A DNA stretch of 64,000 nt, taken from positions 1,178,001-1,242,000 of the forward strand of contig NZ_JACHMQ010000001.1 in NCBI RefSeq assembly GCF_014208105.1, read 5' to 3'. This document shows, piece by piece, positions 25,768 to 35,231 of this stretch (positions within the stretch are counted from its first letter, which is position 1; the number at the start of each line of letters is the position of its first letter). The notes beneath the pieces are model-generated. The model was not told where the DNA came from. It did no database searches and was given only the letters and a program-made list of their open reading frames with translations. The position numbers were made by a program, and so were the translations under genes. Source of the DNA: Actinomadura coerulea (GTDB lineage Bacteria > Actinomycetota > Actinomycetes > Streptosporangiales > Streptosporangiaceae).

Positions 25768-28700
25768 TCGTTACCGTATCCGGGGAGGACGAGGCGAGCC
25801 CCGCCCGATGGCAGCCCACGCGGGCCGGCATCCTCAATGTCTGGCGCTACTACGACGAGGTCTTCGAGTTCCACCGCGGGCGCCTGCTTCTGCGCGGCCC
25901 GAACGGGAGCGGGAAGTCCAAAGTCCTGGAGCTGCTACTGCCCTACCTGCTGGACGCCAGCCTCAAGCCCAACCGGCTGTCCACGTTCGGCGGCAGCGAA
26001 CGGACCATGCACTGGAACCTCATGGGCGACGGCCATACCGGCAGTACGAGAGTCGGGTATGTCTGGCTGGAATTCGCGCATCCAGGAGGCGACGGGGAGG
26101 AGCCGCGCTGGTTCACCTGCGGTGCCCGCCTGCAGGCGACGGTCAACACCAAGAGCGTCACCGCCGCCTATTTCACCAGCGGGCAACGGGTCGGAGGCCA
26201 CGGCGGCCTGAGCCTCACCGGTGAGAACGGTCAGCCTCTCACGCGAGCCGCGCTCGATGAAGCGCTCGGCACCCTCGGAACGGTTCACGGGGCGGCCGAC
26301 GAATACCGGACGGCGGTGCGTCGGACCCTCTACCGGGGGCTGACCGAACAGCGCTACGACGCATTGCTGACGGCACTGCGGCAGCTCCGCACGCCCAAGC
26401 TCTCGGAACGGCTCGATCCCGGCCTGCTCTCCCAGCTGCTGTCCAGTGCCCTGCCACCGCTCGGCGAGGGCGAGATCCACGAGATCGCCGAGGGCTTCGA
26501 GCGGCTGGACCGCCAGCGGGAGGAGCTACGCCGGCTCGACGAGCACGTCGCGGAGGCCGGACGGCTCGCAGCGCGGCAGCGAACCTACGCTCAGCGAGTG
26601 CTGCGCGCCGCGGCCGCATCCCTCATCTCGGCGACGACGACCATGGACCGGCTCACCGGCACGGCCCGCGTGGACAAGGAAAAGCAGGCCCATGCCGTCG
26701 CCGAGCACGCCGCTTCCAGCGCACGCCTGGAAACGGAGGAGCACCGGGAACAAACCCTCGGAGCCCGGATCGAGGGGCTCCTCGCGAGCCCGGCCTACCA
26801 GGCCGGTCACGAGCTCGATGAGCTGCGGGAGAACGCGCGCAAGGCCGAGGACGCTGCCGGGGAGGCGCGCAAGATCGCTGAGCGTCATGCCGCCGACGCG
26901 CGACGCAGGCGGGAAGAGGCCGAGCAGGCCGCATCCGATGCGTCCCACCGACGGGCACTGACCGAGAAGGCCCGCGAAGAAGCCGCCCGCGCCGCGGAGC
27001 GCGCAGGCTTCGCCGCCGCGCACCAGGAGGCGGCGGACTGTCTGGCTCCGCTCGTACGCTCGCCGTCCACCATTGATCCGGACGATGCCGCAGGCGCGAC
27101 GAGCCGGGCACGCGAACTCCTGCGCGCGGCGACGACCAGCCGCGAGAAGCAGATCGCCGAAGTGCGGAAGGCGATCGAGGCCCACGAACGCGCCCGCGAA
27201 CGCCGCGCCGAGGCCGAGGCCGAGCGCGACCGGAGCGGGACCCGGCTGGAGAGATCGGTAGAGGCGCGCGAGACGGCGCGAAGCGAGTACACGGCGATCC
27301 GGAAGGCCCTGGCGGCCGAACTGGCCCGGTGGGCGAGCGCCTGCCGGCACCTCGCCCCGCTCGACCCCGAGGCGCTCGCGTCCGCCGTCGAGAACGAACG
27401 CGACTGCGACGAGATCATCTTCACGGCCCGCGCGTCCGCGATCGAAAGGAGGGCCGCGGAGGAGAACGCGCTCCGAACCCGACGGGGCGAGGAGGCCAAG
27501 GAGTTGGACGTCCGTGTTCACCGCCGCGCCGTTCTCGCGGGGCACACGGCGGTCGCACCTGAGCTCCGGTACACGCACACCGCCGACCGAATGTCGAGGC
27601 AGGGCGGTCCGCTCTGGCGGCTCGTGGCCTTCGCCGACGGGGTTCCACTGCCGGCCCAGGCCGGAATCGAGGCCGCCCTGGAGGCCTCAGGGTTGCTGGA
27701 CGCATGGGTGATGCCGGACGGTGCCGTCCTGACCGACGAACCGGACACGTTCCTGTCCGACCGTCCAGCTGCCCCCGCCCCCGGCATGAGTCTCGCCGAC
27801 GTACTCGTCGCCGAACCGGACACCGCCGTCGCACCCAGGGTGTTGCGAACCGTACTCTCCGCCGTCGCCCTGGAGATCAGTGCGCCGGACATCGATCACC
27901 CCGCCGTCGTGGGGACGGACGGGTCCTGGCGGCTCGGTCCCGCGTCGGGCCGGTGGAACAAACCCGAGCCCGCGTTCATCGGGGCGACCGCCCGGGAACG
28001 GACGCGGCGCCGCCGCATCCAGGAGCTCGACGCCGAGATCGAGGAGCTGACCGCGCGGATCACCGAGATCGACGGGCTCCTCGGGCGCCTGCAGGAGGCC
28101 AAGGCGGCGCTCGGCGCCGAGCTCGGCGACAGGCCCTCCCACCGGCCGCTCAACACAGCAGCCCGGGCGTTGGCCGAGAAAGAACGCAAAGTCGCCGACC
28201 ATGGCGACCAGCTCAAGCGAGATGAGGAACGGCTCGGCGATCGGGAGGCGTGCCTCAAGTCGGCGCTGAACGCACTCGCCCTTCTGGGCGCGGAGCACGA
28301 TCTGCCCGTCCAAGCCGGCGTCCTCGACGGTCTCGCCGACGCGGTGCGCGACGCGCGCGAGGGCGGCACCGTTTGGATCGAGCACTGCACGGCTCTGCTG
28401 ACCGCCGATGCCAGAGCACGCTCCACGTCCCAAGCGTCGGACGACTACGCGCATACAGCCGCCGAGTCCGCCGAGAGGGCTGCGGAAACGGCCGCACGAG
28501 CCGAGGCGCTCGCCGAGCGGGTCGCCACGATCGACGCGTCGATAGGGGTCGAGCACCGTCAGGTCCTCGAACGGCTCACGATGACCAGGCAGGAGCACGG
28601 CGAATGCCGCCGCACCTGCCAGAGCATCCGGACCGAGCTCTCTGACCTGCGCGAACGCATCGGCGTGTTGAAGGAGTCGGTCACCGCCGCGGAGCAGGCA

Positions 28701-29882
28701 CGCGACGACGCCGTGGCCGCCAGGGACCGGGCGGCCGCGCGTTACCGCCATCTCGCCGCAGGGCACCTGGCCGCCGATGCCGGCCTCGGCGCGAAGCCGT
28801 CGCCCGACGGTGGTGTCAAAGCGACCTTGGAGAACGCCCGCGCGGTCGCGGCGACGCTTGAGCGGACGCCGCACGAACCCCAGCATGTGAGAGATGCCGG
28901 AGCTCGCCTGTCCGAGGCCATGCACCATGCCCGGGACGTCCTGGCGGACCAGGCCGACCTGGAACTAGTACCGGACGAGGGCGTTCAGATCCTCACGGCG
29001 ACGATGAGCGGGGTCCGCGTCGGAGCGGCCGAGCTGAGCACCGCCCTGTCCGAGGAGCGAGACCGGCGACGCACCGACATCACGGACAAGGAACGCGACC
29101 TGTTCGACCGCACCCTTGCAGGTGACACCCGGCGCCATCTTGCCGACCGGATCCGGCAGGCCGGTGACCTCGTGGACGGTATGAACCGCCGCCTCTCGCG
29201 CGTGCGGACCGCGTCCCAGGTCGCCGTGCGACTCGTCTGGGAGGTCGACCCGCAGCAATCGGCCGGTATACGCACGGCCCGGCAACTCCTTCTCCGCGAC
29301 CCGGCCGGGCTGGGAAACGAGGACAAGGAGGCCCTGTACCGTTTCTTTCGAGACCGGGTCGAAGAGGCGAGAGCAGCGAACACCGCCGCGAGCTGGGAAG
29401 AGCAGCTGATGCAGGTGCTCGACTACACCGCCTGGCATCGTTTCACCGTGCGTCTCGAACGCGCCGATGGGAAAGGCTGGCAGGACCTGACCCGCAAACT
29501 CCACGGAGCGCTCTCCGGCGGAGAGAAGGCGATCGCGCTCCACCTGCCGCTCTTCGCCGCCGTGGCCGCCCATTACCAGACCGACCCCCGCTGCCCGCGG
29601 TTCATCCTGCTCGACGAGGTGTTCGTCGGCGTGGACACCACCAACCGCGGTCAGGTGTTCGACCTCCTGGTCAGCCTGGGCCTCGACCTGGTCCTGACCT
29701 CGGACCACGAGTGGTGCGACTACCAGGAGCTCGACGGCATCGCGATCCACCAGCTCATCACCGGCGCCGACGGCGATGGTGACAACGCGGTCACCACCGC
29801 CCGTTTCATCTGGGACGGGCACCGCACCCTGCCCGCCGACGACGGCCTGTTCCCGATCGAGGACCTCGATGGCGATTCCTGA
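25764..29882 (+). CDS. jetC: Wadjet type II JetC, SMC/SbcC-like ATPase (TIGR02680 family)
   Basis: 1372 aa. The N-terminal head has Walker A GPNGSGKS at 45-52. Two very long Arg/Glu/Ala-rich coiled-coil arms span about 290-560 and 760-1150, with a hinge-like insert around 600-730 containing the SDRPAAPAPG stretch. The C-terminal head has the ABC signature LSGGEKA near 1251, Walker B FILLDEVF near 1281 and a D-loop/switch region ending VLTSDHEWCDY. JetC is the motor that extrudes plasmid loops. The start ATG overlaps the jetB stop (ATGA). All ATPase motifs are intact, so the protein is likely functional. Its end overlaps the jetD start by 14 bp. Confidence 0.92.
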   Translation: MIVTVSGEDEASPARWQPTRAGILNVWRYYDEVFEFHRGRLLLRGPNGSGKSKVLELLLPYLLDASLKPNRLSTFGGSERTMHWNLMGDGHTGSTRVGYVWLEFAHPGGDGEEPRWFTCGARLQATVNTKSVTAAYFTSGQRVGGHGGLSLTGENGQPLTRAALDEALGTLGTVHGAADEYRTAVRRTLYRGLTEQRYDALLTALRQLRTPKLSERLDPGLLSQLLSSALPPLGEGEIHEIAEGFERLDRQREELRRLDEHVAEAGRLAARQRTYAQRVLRAAAASLISATTTMDRLTGTARVDKEKQAHAVAEHAASSARLETEEHREQTLGARIEGLLASPAYQAGHELDELRENARKAEDAAGEARKIAERHAADARRRREEAEQAASDASHRRALTEKAREEAARAAERAGFAAAHQEAADCLAPLVRSPSTIDPDDAAGATSRARELLRAATTSREKQIAEVRKAIEAHERARERRAEAEAERDRSGTRLERSVEARETARSEYTAIRKALAAELARWASACRHLAPLDPEALASAVENERDCDEIIFTARASAIERRAAEENALRTRRGEEAKELDVRVHRRAVLAGHTAVAPELRYTHTADRMSRQGGPLWRLVAFADGVPLPAQAGIEAALEASGLLDAWVMPDGAVLTDEPDTFLSDRPAAPAPGMSLADVLVAEPDTAVAPRVLRTVLSAVALEISAPDIDHPAVVGTDGSWRLGPASGRWNKPEPAFIGATARERTRRRRIQELDAEIEELTARITEIDGLLGRLQEAKAALGAELGDRPSHRPLNTAARALAEKERKVADHGDQLKRDEERLGDREACLKSALNALALLGAEHDLPVQAGVLDGLADAVRDAREGGTVWIEHCTALLTADARARSTSQASDDYAHTAAESAERAAETAARAEALAERVATIDASIGVEHRQVLERLTMTRQEHGECRRTCQSIRTELSDLRERIGVLKESVTAAEQARDDAVAARDRAAARYRHLAAGHLAADAGLGAKPSPDGGVKATLENARAVAATLERTPHEPQHVRDAGARLSEAMHHARDVLADQADLELVPDEGVQILTATMSGVRVGAAELSTALSEERDRRRTDITDKERDLFDRTLAGDTRRHLADRIRQAGDLVDGMNRRLSRVRTASQVAVRLVWEVDPQQSAGIRTARQLLLRDPAGLGNEDKEALYRFFRDRVEEARAANTAASWEEQLMQVLDYTAWHRFTVRLERADGKGWQDLTRKLHGALSGGEKAIALHLPLFAAVAAHYQTDPRCPRFILLDEVFVGVDTTNRGQVFDLLVSLGLDLVLTSDHEWCDYQELDGIAIHQLITGADGDGDNAVTTARFIWDGHRTLPADDGLFPIEDLDGDS

Positions 29883-31110
29883 TCGGCTGCGCTCCTCCGA
29901 CCTCCTCCCGTTGTGGAAGGAACTGCACCGGCGGTTCTCCTCAGGCGCCGCGGTGAGCAGAGTCACGCTCAGCGGGCTTGGCGAGCATCACCGTGCCGCG
30001 CTCGCGGACCTGCTCGGCATGGACAGGTACCCGCCGTCCACCCTGACCATCGCGGTCGTCCGGCTGGACGCCGTGCTGGGCGAGGCCGCCGGCTGCGACA
30101 CCCGGACCGCCACCGAGGCGATCATCGGACCGATCGGAGACCGGGCGGCCGAGCGCCGTGACCGGGAACGGGAGCGCGCCGCACTCTGGAGTTGGCTGGC
30201 CGGACATCCGGTCGTCGCCGCCGAGCCGGCGCTCCTCGACTGGGTCGCCGACGTCCGGCGCCGCGGCCTCGTCGCGGGCTCCCTCGAAGACACCCGTAGC
30301 ATGCTGGAGCAGGTCCTCTCGGTGCTCGTCGCGCTGCCCGCCGACGGCCGCCCGCTCGCCGCCTTCGCGAACGACGCACTCGGCGATCCGCACGCGCTGG
30401 ACGCCGGCCGTCGCGTGTCCGGTGCCGTCATGAAAGCGCTCGCCTCCCTGTACGGCATCGCCCCTCCCGGCGACGCGTCCGAACGCCGGGCGCTTTGGGA
30501 AAGGGCCGGGGTCGCCTGTGACTCCTTGTCCACCACGGTGCTCGTCGCAGGACTGCGCCCGAGCGGCTCGGGTCCTCTCGCGCGCTCGCTGAACCTCTGG
30601 GCGGATGCCGGACAGGCCTCCGTTGTCACGCTCGCGCAACTCGTCGAGGCACCCGGCCTGGAGGGCGTCGGATCTTCCGTGTGGGTGACGGAGAACCCCA
30701 CGATCGTCGCCCTTGCCGTCGAACGCCTGGGCGAGCGATGCCCGCCGATGGTGTGTTCGTCGGGCTGGCCCAACAGTGCTGCCGTCCGTCTCCTCCGAGG
30801 CCTCGCCGCCTCCGGCCACACGCTCCGGTACCACGGGGATTTCGACGGTGAGGGCCTCCGCATCGCCGCTTATGTCATGGCCAGGACGGGCGCGCTGCCC
30901 TGGCGGATGTCCGTAGCGGACTACCTGACCGCCCTGGCCGACGCGTCGGGGCCCTTCTCTCCGGCCGGCCGTGTCTCGGACAGTCCCTGGGACACCGAGC
31001 TCGCCCGGTCTCTCGCCACTCACGACGTCGCGATCGCGGAGGAGGCCATGGCCGAGTGCCTCCTGGGCGATCTGGAGAGAGCAGCGGGCAACGTCGGGAA
31101 CCCAGCGTGA
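29869..31110 (+). CDS. jetD: Wadjet type II JetD, Toprim nuclease (DUF3323-DUF2399 / TIGR02679 family)
   Basis: 413 aa. The N-terminal DUF3323-like region (about 1-210) is followed by the DUF2399 Toprim domain. The catalytic glutamate is in WVTENPTIVALAVERLG near 272 and the acidic pair in YHGDFDGEGLRIA near 320, with PMVCSSGWPNSAAVRLLRGL between them. JetD is the nuclease that cuts plasmid DNA after the SMC motor stalls on a small circle. All metal-binding acidic residues of the fold are present. It overlaps jetC by 14 bp, completing the operon. Confidence 0.9.
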   Translation: MAIPDRLRSSDLLPLWKELHRRFSSGAAVSRVTLSGLGEHHRAALADLLGMDRYPPSTLTIAVVRLDAVLGEAAGCDTRTATEAIIGPIGDRAAERRDRERERAALWSWLAGHPVVAAEPALLDWVADVRRRGLVAGSLEDTRSMLEQVLSVLVALPADGRPLAAFANDALGDPHALDAGRRVSGAVMKALASLYGIAPPGDASERRALWERAGVACDSLSTTVLVAGLRPSGSGPLARSLNLWADAGQASVVTLAQLVEAPGLEGVGSSVWVTENPTIVALAVERLGERCPPMVCSSGWPNSAAVRLLRGLAASGHTLRYHGDFDGEGLRIAAYVMARTGALPWRMSVADYLTALADASGPFSPAGRVSDSPWDTELARSLATHDVAIAEEAMAECLLGDLERAAGNVGNPA

Positions 31111-31177
31111 TCAGCGACGGAGGTCGCCGCCGCGGAGGCAGTCGGTGACCGGCCCATCGCCTCAGCAGGGCCGGCGA

Positions 31178-31200
31178 CCGGACGGAGTTTTTCGGTCCGG
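31178..31200. terminator. Candidate convergent terminator after jetD
   Basis: CCGGAC / GTCCGG arms enclose an 11-nt loop that contains TTTTT, between the converging jetD and the next minus-strand gene. The stem is only 6 bp, and flanking GGCCGG/CCGGCC repeats may extend it. Confidence 0.35.
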
Positions 31201-31213
31201 CCGGGGGCCGCGG

Positions 31214-31888
31214 TCATCGGTGCTCTGCCCCTGCCAGCGACCACTCGAACCTCGTCCCGCCGCCCCGCAGGCGGCGGCGCCCGGCCCGGCGGGTGCCCTC
31301 CAGCGTCTGCACGTGGTGTGACTCCATGAGGAAGTTGCGCGCCTCGTCGGCCTCGACCAGGTCGCGGCCGACCGCGATGGGAGCGAACCCCTGCTTGGGG
31401 ATGTAGACCCATCGGCCGCGATCCCAGTCATAGGGATCGAACCAGTGGTGACGGACCGTTCCCGACACCCGAACCTGCGCCCCCGTCCGGGTCACCACGA
31501 ACGAGCCCCGCGAGCGCAGCAGGCTCACCCTGCTGACGTAGAACAGCTCGGTGCCGATGAACGCGTTGATCCGCACGTCCCAGCGGTCGTGCACCCACGA
31601 CGAGGCGCCGTCGCCCAGCCGCCTCGCCGCCCGTTCGATCTGCCGCTCGAACCGCCGCTGGTTCTTGCGCTCGGCCCGCTGGATCGCCCTGAACGAGCGC
31701 AGCCAGCGCAGGGACATCCTCCTGGGGGCCCCGGCGCCGTCCATGAAGTGCTCCAGGAAGTCGCCGGCGACCGGGTGCACCTTCCTGCCCTCGGCGATGA
31801 TCGAGCGGAACAGTGTGACCAGCTCCGGGGCGGACATGCCGGTCCGCCGCCGGAAGCCGATAAGGAACAACCTCGTCCGTCCACCCAT
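31214..31888 (-). CDS. Uncharacterised 224-aa protein downstream of the nSTAND1 gene
   Basis: 224 aa, ATG start, with an AGGGGGG stretch about 8-14 nt upstream. I do not recognise the family. The first half is basic and helical (SLRWLRSFRAIQRAERKNQR near 59-78). The second half is beta-rich with many aromatics: VSGTVRHHWFDPYDWDRGRW near 142-161 and VYIPKQGFAPI. It has no signal peptide and no membrane segment. It starts 20 bp after the end of the nSTAND1 gene on the same strand, so the two are probably co-transcribed, and it could be that NTPase's effector or target (inference). The HxxxPYDWDxGRW region has the look of a catalytic or carbohydrate-binding patch, but no function is assigned. 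Confidence 0.6.
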   Translation of the reverse strand: MGGRTRLFLIGFRRRTGMSAPELVTLFRSIIAEGRKVHPVAGDFLEHFMDGAGAPRRMSLRWLRSFRAIQRAERKNQRRFERQIERAARRLGDGASSWVHDRWDVRINAFIGTELFYVSRVSLLRSRGSFVVTRTGAQVRVSGTVRHHWFDPYDWDRGRWVYIPKQGFAPIAVGRDLVEADEARNFLMESHHVQTLEGTRRAGRRRLRGGGTRFEWSLAGAEHR

Positions 31889-31907
31889 CAGCGGTCCCGC
31901 CCCCCTG

Positions 31908-33431
31908 TCAACCGCATGACCGTGGATATGGCCGCGCCTCGGGCGTAGGAGCGTCTTGCCGCGCCGCGACGGCGAGGATGGCGGCGGTGACGGCGAGGAC
32001 CAACAGCACCGCCATGCCTCCTATGACGAGGCCGCGGCGGCGCTTCGCCTTCCGGGCGGCCTTCGCCGAGGCCGCGACGAACTCCATCACGGTGGGGCCG
32101 GGAGTAGGGAAGCTGTCGGGATCGCGTTCCCAGCGTGGCCCGGCTTCCTGGACCGCCAGCAGCCGGGCGCCCCGGTAGAGGAACGCGGAGTCGCGGCCGT
32201 GGTCGGCCCACCGTCCGGCCTCCTCGACGAGCCCGTCGTACAGCGCCTGCGCGGTCAGGTCGGGTTCGAGCCACTGGCGCAGGGGCGGCCAACCGGAGAG
32301 CAGCGCGTCATGGGCGATCTCGGCGCCGTCCTCGTCCAGCGTGAGCAACCGCCGCCCGGCGAGCACCGACAGCAGCGCCCCCACCCGCTCCCGCCGCTCC
32401 GCCGAGCCCGCCGCCGCGGCGGCGTGGATCTCCGCCAGGGTGGCACGGCGCCGCTCCGCCCGCCCGCCCGCCGTGAGGACCATCAGCCGCCGGAAGACCC
32501 TGAGCGCCATCTTGCGGTCCTCCGGCGGTAATCCGGCGAGGACCTCGTCGGCCGTCCGCCGCACCGAGTCGCGAACCCGGCCCGACTCCTCGTAGCCGCG
32601 GATGGTGAGCCGGCCGTTCTCGCGCCTCTCCCACGTGCCGAGCAGCGCCCGCGACAGCCACGGCAGCGCTCCGGGCTCGTAGCGGCCGTCCGCCGCGCGG
32701 CCCTCGCCTAGCTCGCTCAGGGCGAGGTCCACCAGGCCGGGCTCGATCTCCAGCCCCGCCGCGGCCGCGGGACCCGTGACGGCCAGCCGCAGGTCCGAGC
32801 CCGTCATCGGCTCGACGATGACGTGACCGTCCTGGAGGGCCTCGGCGAACTGCGGGTAGGCGGCGCACCGGTCCCGGTGGGCCGCGCGCACGCCGATCAC
32901 CACCCCCGCGCCGCGTGGGCCGTCGGCCATGGCGTGCAGGGCGTGGACGAACACCTGGCGCTCCCGCTCGTCGTCCACCAGGGTGAACAGTTCCTCGAAC
33001 TGGTCGACCACCAGGATGAAACGCCCGTCCGGTGCGTCGGTACCGGAGAGCTCGGACGGCAGATCCCGGGGATCGCGGCACAGCCGCTCACGCACCGCCT
33101 CGACCTGGCCGCCGAAGGCCCGCACCCAGACCTCGGCCAGGGCTCGCAGCGGGTCCGCCGTCGGCGTCATGAGCAGGCACGGCCAGCGTGCCGATCCGGT
33201 GAGCGGCGGCGCCCCCTCCGCCAGGGCCGGCATCAGCCCCGCTCGCAGCAGCGATGACGTGCCGACTCCGGAGGAGCCCGAGACCAGCAGGATCGTGCCG
33301 CGTTCCTCCAGCCGCGGGCCCAGACGGCCGAGAAGGTCGCGGGTGGCCTGCGCACGCCCGAAGAACACCTCGGCCTGCTCGGGCTCGAACGGCGCCAGAC
33401 CTTGATAGGGGGAAACGTTCACCTGACCCAT
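31908..33431 (-). CDS. nSTAND1-type NTPase with C-terminal membrane anchor and altered Walker A
   Basis: 507 aa. The start MGQVNVSPYQGLAPFEPEQA then VFFGRAQATRDLLGRL is the nSTAND1 signature. Walker A at 52-60 reads GSSGVGTSS, where the family has GxSGxGKSS, so the phosphate-binding Lys is Thr-58 (codon ACG at 33258-33260). Walker B is intact (FILVVDQFEELFTL near 139-152). A winged-helix/sensor region follows to about 400. One transmembrane helix lies at about 466-487 (RGLVIGGMAVLLVLAVTAAI). The usual C-terminal WD40 propeller or TPR sensor is missing and the protein ends 20 residues after the helix. STAND proteins are NTP-switched signal hubs in immunity and stress. Loss of Lys may impair hydrolysis. 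Confidence 0.85.
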   Translation of the reverse strand: MGQVNVSPYQGLAPFEPEQAEVFFGRAQATRDLLGRLGPRLEERGTILLVSGSSGVGTSSLLRAGLMPALAEGAPPLTGSARWPCLLMTPTADPLRALAEVWVRAFGGQVEAVRERLCRDPRDLPSELSGTDAPDGRFILVVDQFEELFTLVDDERERQVFVHALHAMADGPRGAGVVIGVRAAHRDRCAAYPQFAEALQDGHVIVEPMTGSDLRLAVTGPAAAAGLEIEPGLVDLALSELGEGRAADGRYEPGALPWLSRALLGTWERRENGRLTIRGYEESGRVRDSVRRTADEVLAGLPPEDRKMALRVFRRLMVLTAGGRAERRRATLAEIHAAAAAGSAERRERVGALLSVLAGRRLLTLDEDGAEIAHDALLSGWPPLRQWLEPDLTAQALYDGLVEEAGRWADHGRDSAFLYRGARLLAVQEAGPRWERDPDSFPTPGPTVMEFVAASAKAARKAKRRRGLVIGGMAVLLVLAVTAAILAVAARQDAPTPEARPYPRSCG

Positions 33432-33652
33432 CGGTCCATTCTTTCACCACCCGCCGCACCTGATCGATAAAGGTCCGAATTCCGACCGGAAATCGACGTT
33501 GTCGACCAGCGTGAGCGCGGCCACGGATTCGCAGGTCACCGACCATTTCCACGAGGTCCGGCCCGTACCGCACCGCCCGATTCCGTGCCCTCGCTGCGCC
33601 AGGGCCGGCGAATCGGAGGGAAGGGCGGCCGGCGCGCGGGAGCGCCGGCGTG

Positions 33653-35227
33653 TCACGGTCTGACGAGCTGGGCGGTGACGGTCGTGGGGAGGCGGGTGAC
33701 GTCGGCGAGACGGACGGCGACGACGGCTCTGTCGTCCGCGAGCAGTTGCAGGATCAATGCGTCCTTCACCTGCCGGGCCGCTGCCGCCCCGGGCGGCGTC
33801 CATCGGATCGTGACCCGGTCGCCCTGCCGGACGAGGAGCTGGTTTCCCTTCGCGCAGGCGATCGTGGTGATGAGCCGGCCGCTGAGGGCACCGGCAGGCA
33901 GCTTCGGCCCGAGCGAGCCCCTGTCGACCTCCGCTCCCTCAGGCAACGCCTTCAGCGTGTAGCGCTGCGTCAGCTCCCTGCGGTCCCGCTTCAGGTCGTC
34001 GGCGGTGACCTGGTGGAACGGCGGCAGTGCCCGGCTGGTCTCGGCCGGCTCGGCGCGGACGCTCTGCCAGGTGCCGGTCACCGCCGCCGTGACCAGCAGC
34101 GCCACGGCCAGCACGAGCCCCAGGTCCCGGCCGAGCCGGGGCAGCCGCTCGGTGCCCGACGTCGCGGTGCCATCGGGAGCCTGGCGACCGGCCGGCGGGG
34201 CGGTTCCGGTGGACGCCGGGGCTCCGGGAGCGATCCGGGTCTCGGGGGCGGGCGGAGTGCTGCTCGCAGGCGGGACGGGCTCCGGCGGCCGTTCCGGTGC
34301 GGGTCCAGATTCCGGCGGAGCATGGACCAGCGTGATCGTCTGAGGCGGCTCATCCGACGGGTACCGGAGGGAGTCACCGCGGTCCGCGTCCGGCCCGGCG
34401 CCGACCCACAGCTTGCGGAGCTGGGTCCACTGGGCCCGTTCCTCGTCGTAGCTGGTCGGCAGGCGCAGGCCCGCCGCCTCCAGCAGCCGCCAGCGATGCA
34501 CGTCGAAGGCGGCGCGTATCTGGTTGGCGTAGGGGACCGCCGCGCGGGTCGCGGCCAGGCAGCCGAGCCAGAAGACGGCGGCGCCCGCCAGCAGGACCAG
34601 TGGCGCGACGTACCAGGGGAGGAGGAGCGCGGCGAGGACGGGGCCGGTGACCGCGAGAACCAGGCCGAGGACGCTGATGGTGATCATCAGTTCGAAGTCC
34701 GCCGCGACGGCGCCGAAGGTCGCCCGGAACGCTTCCGGGAGCGTCCCGTACAGCCGCGGCCAGACGATGGCGGCGGGCAGCCCGTACTGGCGCAGTGGAT
34801 GTTCCTCAGCGGCGCGCAGGATGTTCCCGAGACGGGTGGAGCGCACTCTGCGCGCGAGGCGCGGGTAGTCGAGCGGCCAGGGCCCTCCGGCCGTGTCCAG
34901 CTTGAGGCGTGCGTGGACGCGCAGGTGGTGCCGGACGTAACGCCGCTCAAGCCGTTCCGGCCAGTAGCCCTCGTAGAGGCGCACGATCTGCGGGCGGACG
35001 GCGTTCAGCAGGTGGGCCAGCATCGTCGTGGCCGCGAGTAGAGCGAGCCCGGCCAGAACACGCAGGTCGGCGGGTACCGAGTCCCATGCGTCGGTGACCG
35101 TGGTCCAGCCGAGTCCGGCCGCCGCCAGCGCGAGCAGCACCGCCAGCAGCACGAACAATGGGATCCATGTCGTGATGACCAGGCGACGGCTCAGCAGCCC
35201 GGCCGCGCCGTCCACGAGTCCCGCCAT
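33653..35227 (-). CDS. Polytopic membrane protein with a C-terminal SAF-like domain
   Basis: 524 aa from MAGLVDGAAG. Two N-terminal helices lie at about 14-36 and 48-70, two more at about 198-245 and one at about 372-391. A Pro/Ala-rich cytosolic linker covers about 300-365. After the last helix, FHQVTADDLKRDRRELTQRY, TLKALPEGAEVDRGSL and LLVRQGDRVTIRWT resemble a SAF domain (as in antifreeze proteins, FlgA and pilus CpaB), on the far side of the membrane. Function unknown. It follows the zinc-ribbon gene by 4 bp on the same strand and precedes the nSTAND1 gene, so the three look like one transcription unit (inference). Confidence 0.6.
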   Translation of the reverse strand: MAGLVDGAAGLLSRRLVITTWIPLFVLLAVLLALAAAGLGWTTVTDAWDSVPADLRVLAGLALLAATTMLAHLLNAVRPQIVRLYEGYWPERLERRYVRHHLRVHARLKLDTAGGPWPLDYPRLARRVRSTRLGNILRAAEEHPLRQYGLPAAIVWPRLYGTLPEAFRATFGAVAADFELMITISVLGLVLAVTGPVLAALLLPWYVAPLVLLAGAAVFWLGCLAATRAAVPYANQIRAAFDVHRWRLLEAAGLRLPTSYDEERAQWTQLRKLWVGAGPDADRGDSLRYPSDEPPQTITLVHAPPESGPAPERPPEPVPPASSTPPAPETRIAPGAPASTGTAPPAGRQAPDGTATSGTERLPRLGRDLGLVLAVALLVTAAVTGTWQSVRAEPAETSRALPPFHQVTADDLKRDRRELTQRYTLKALPEGAEVDRGSLGPKLPAGALSGRLITTIACAKGNQLLVRQGDRVTIRWTPPGAAAARQVKDALILQLLADDRAVVAVRLADVTRLPTTVTAQLVRP

Positions 35228-35231
35228 CCCG

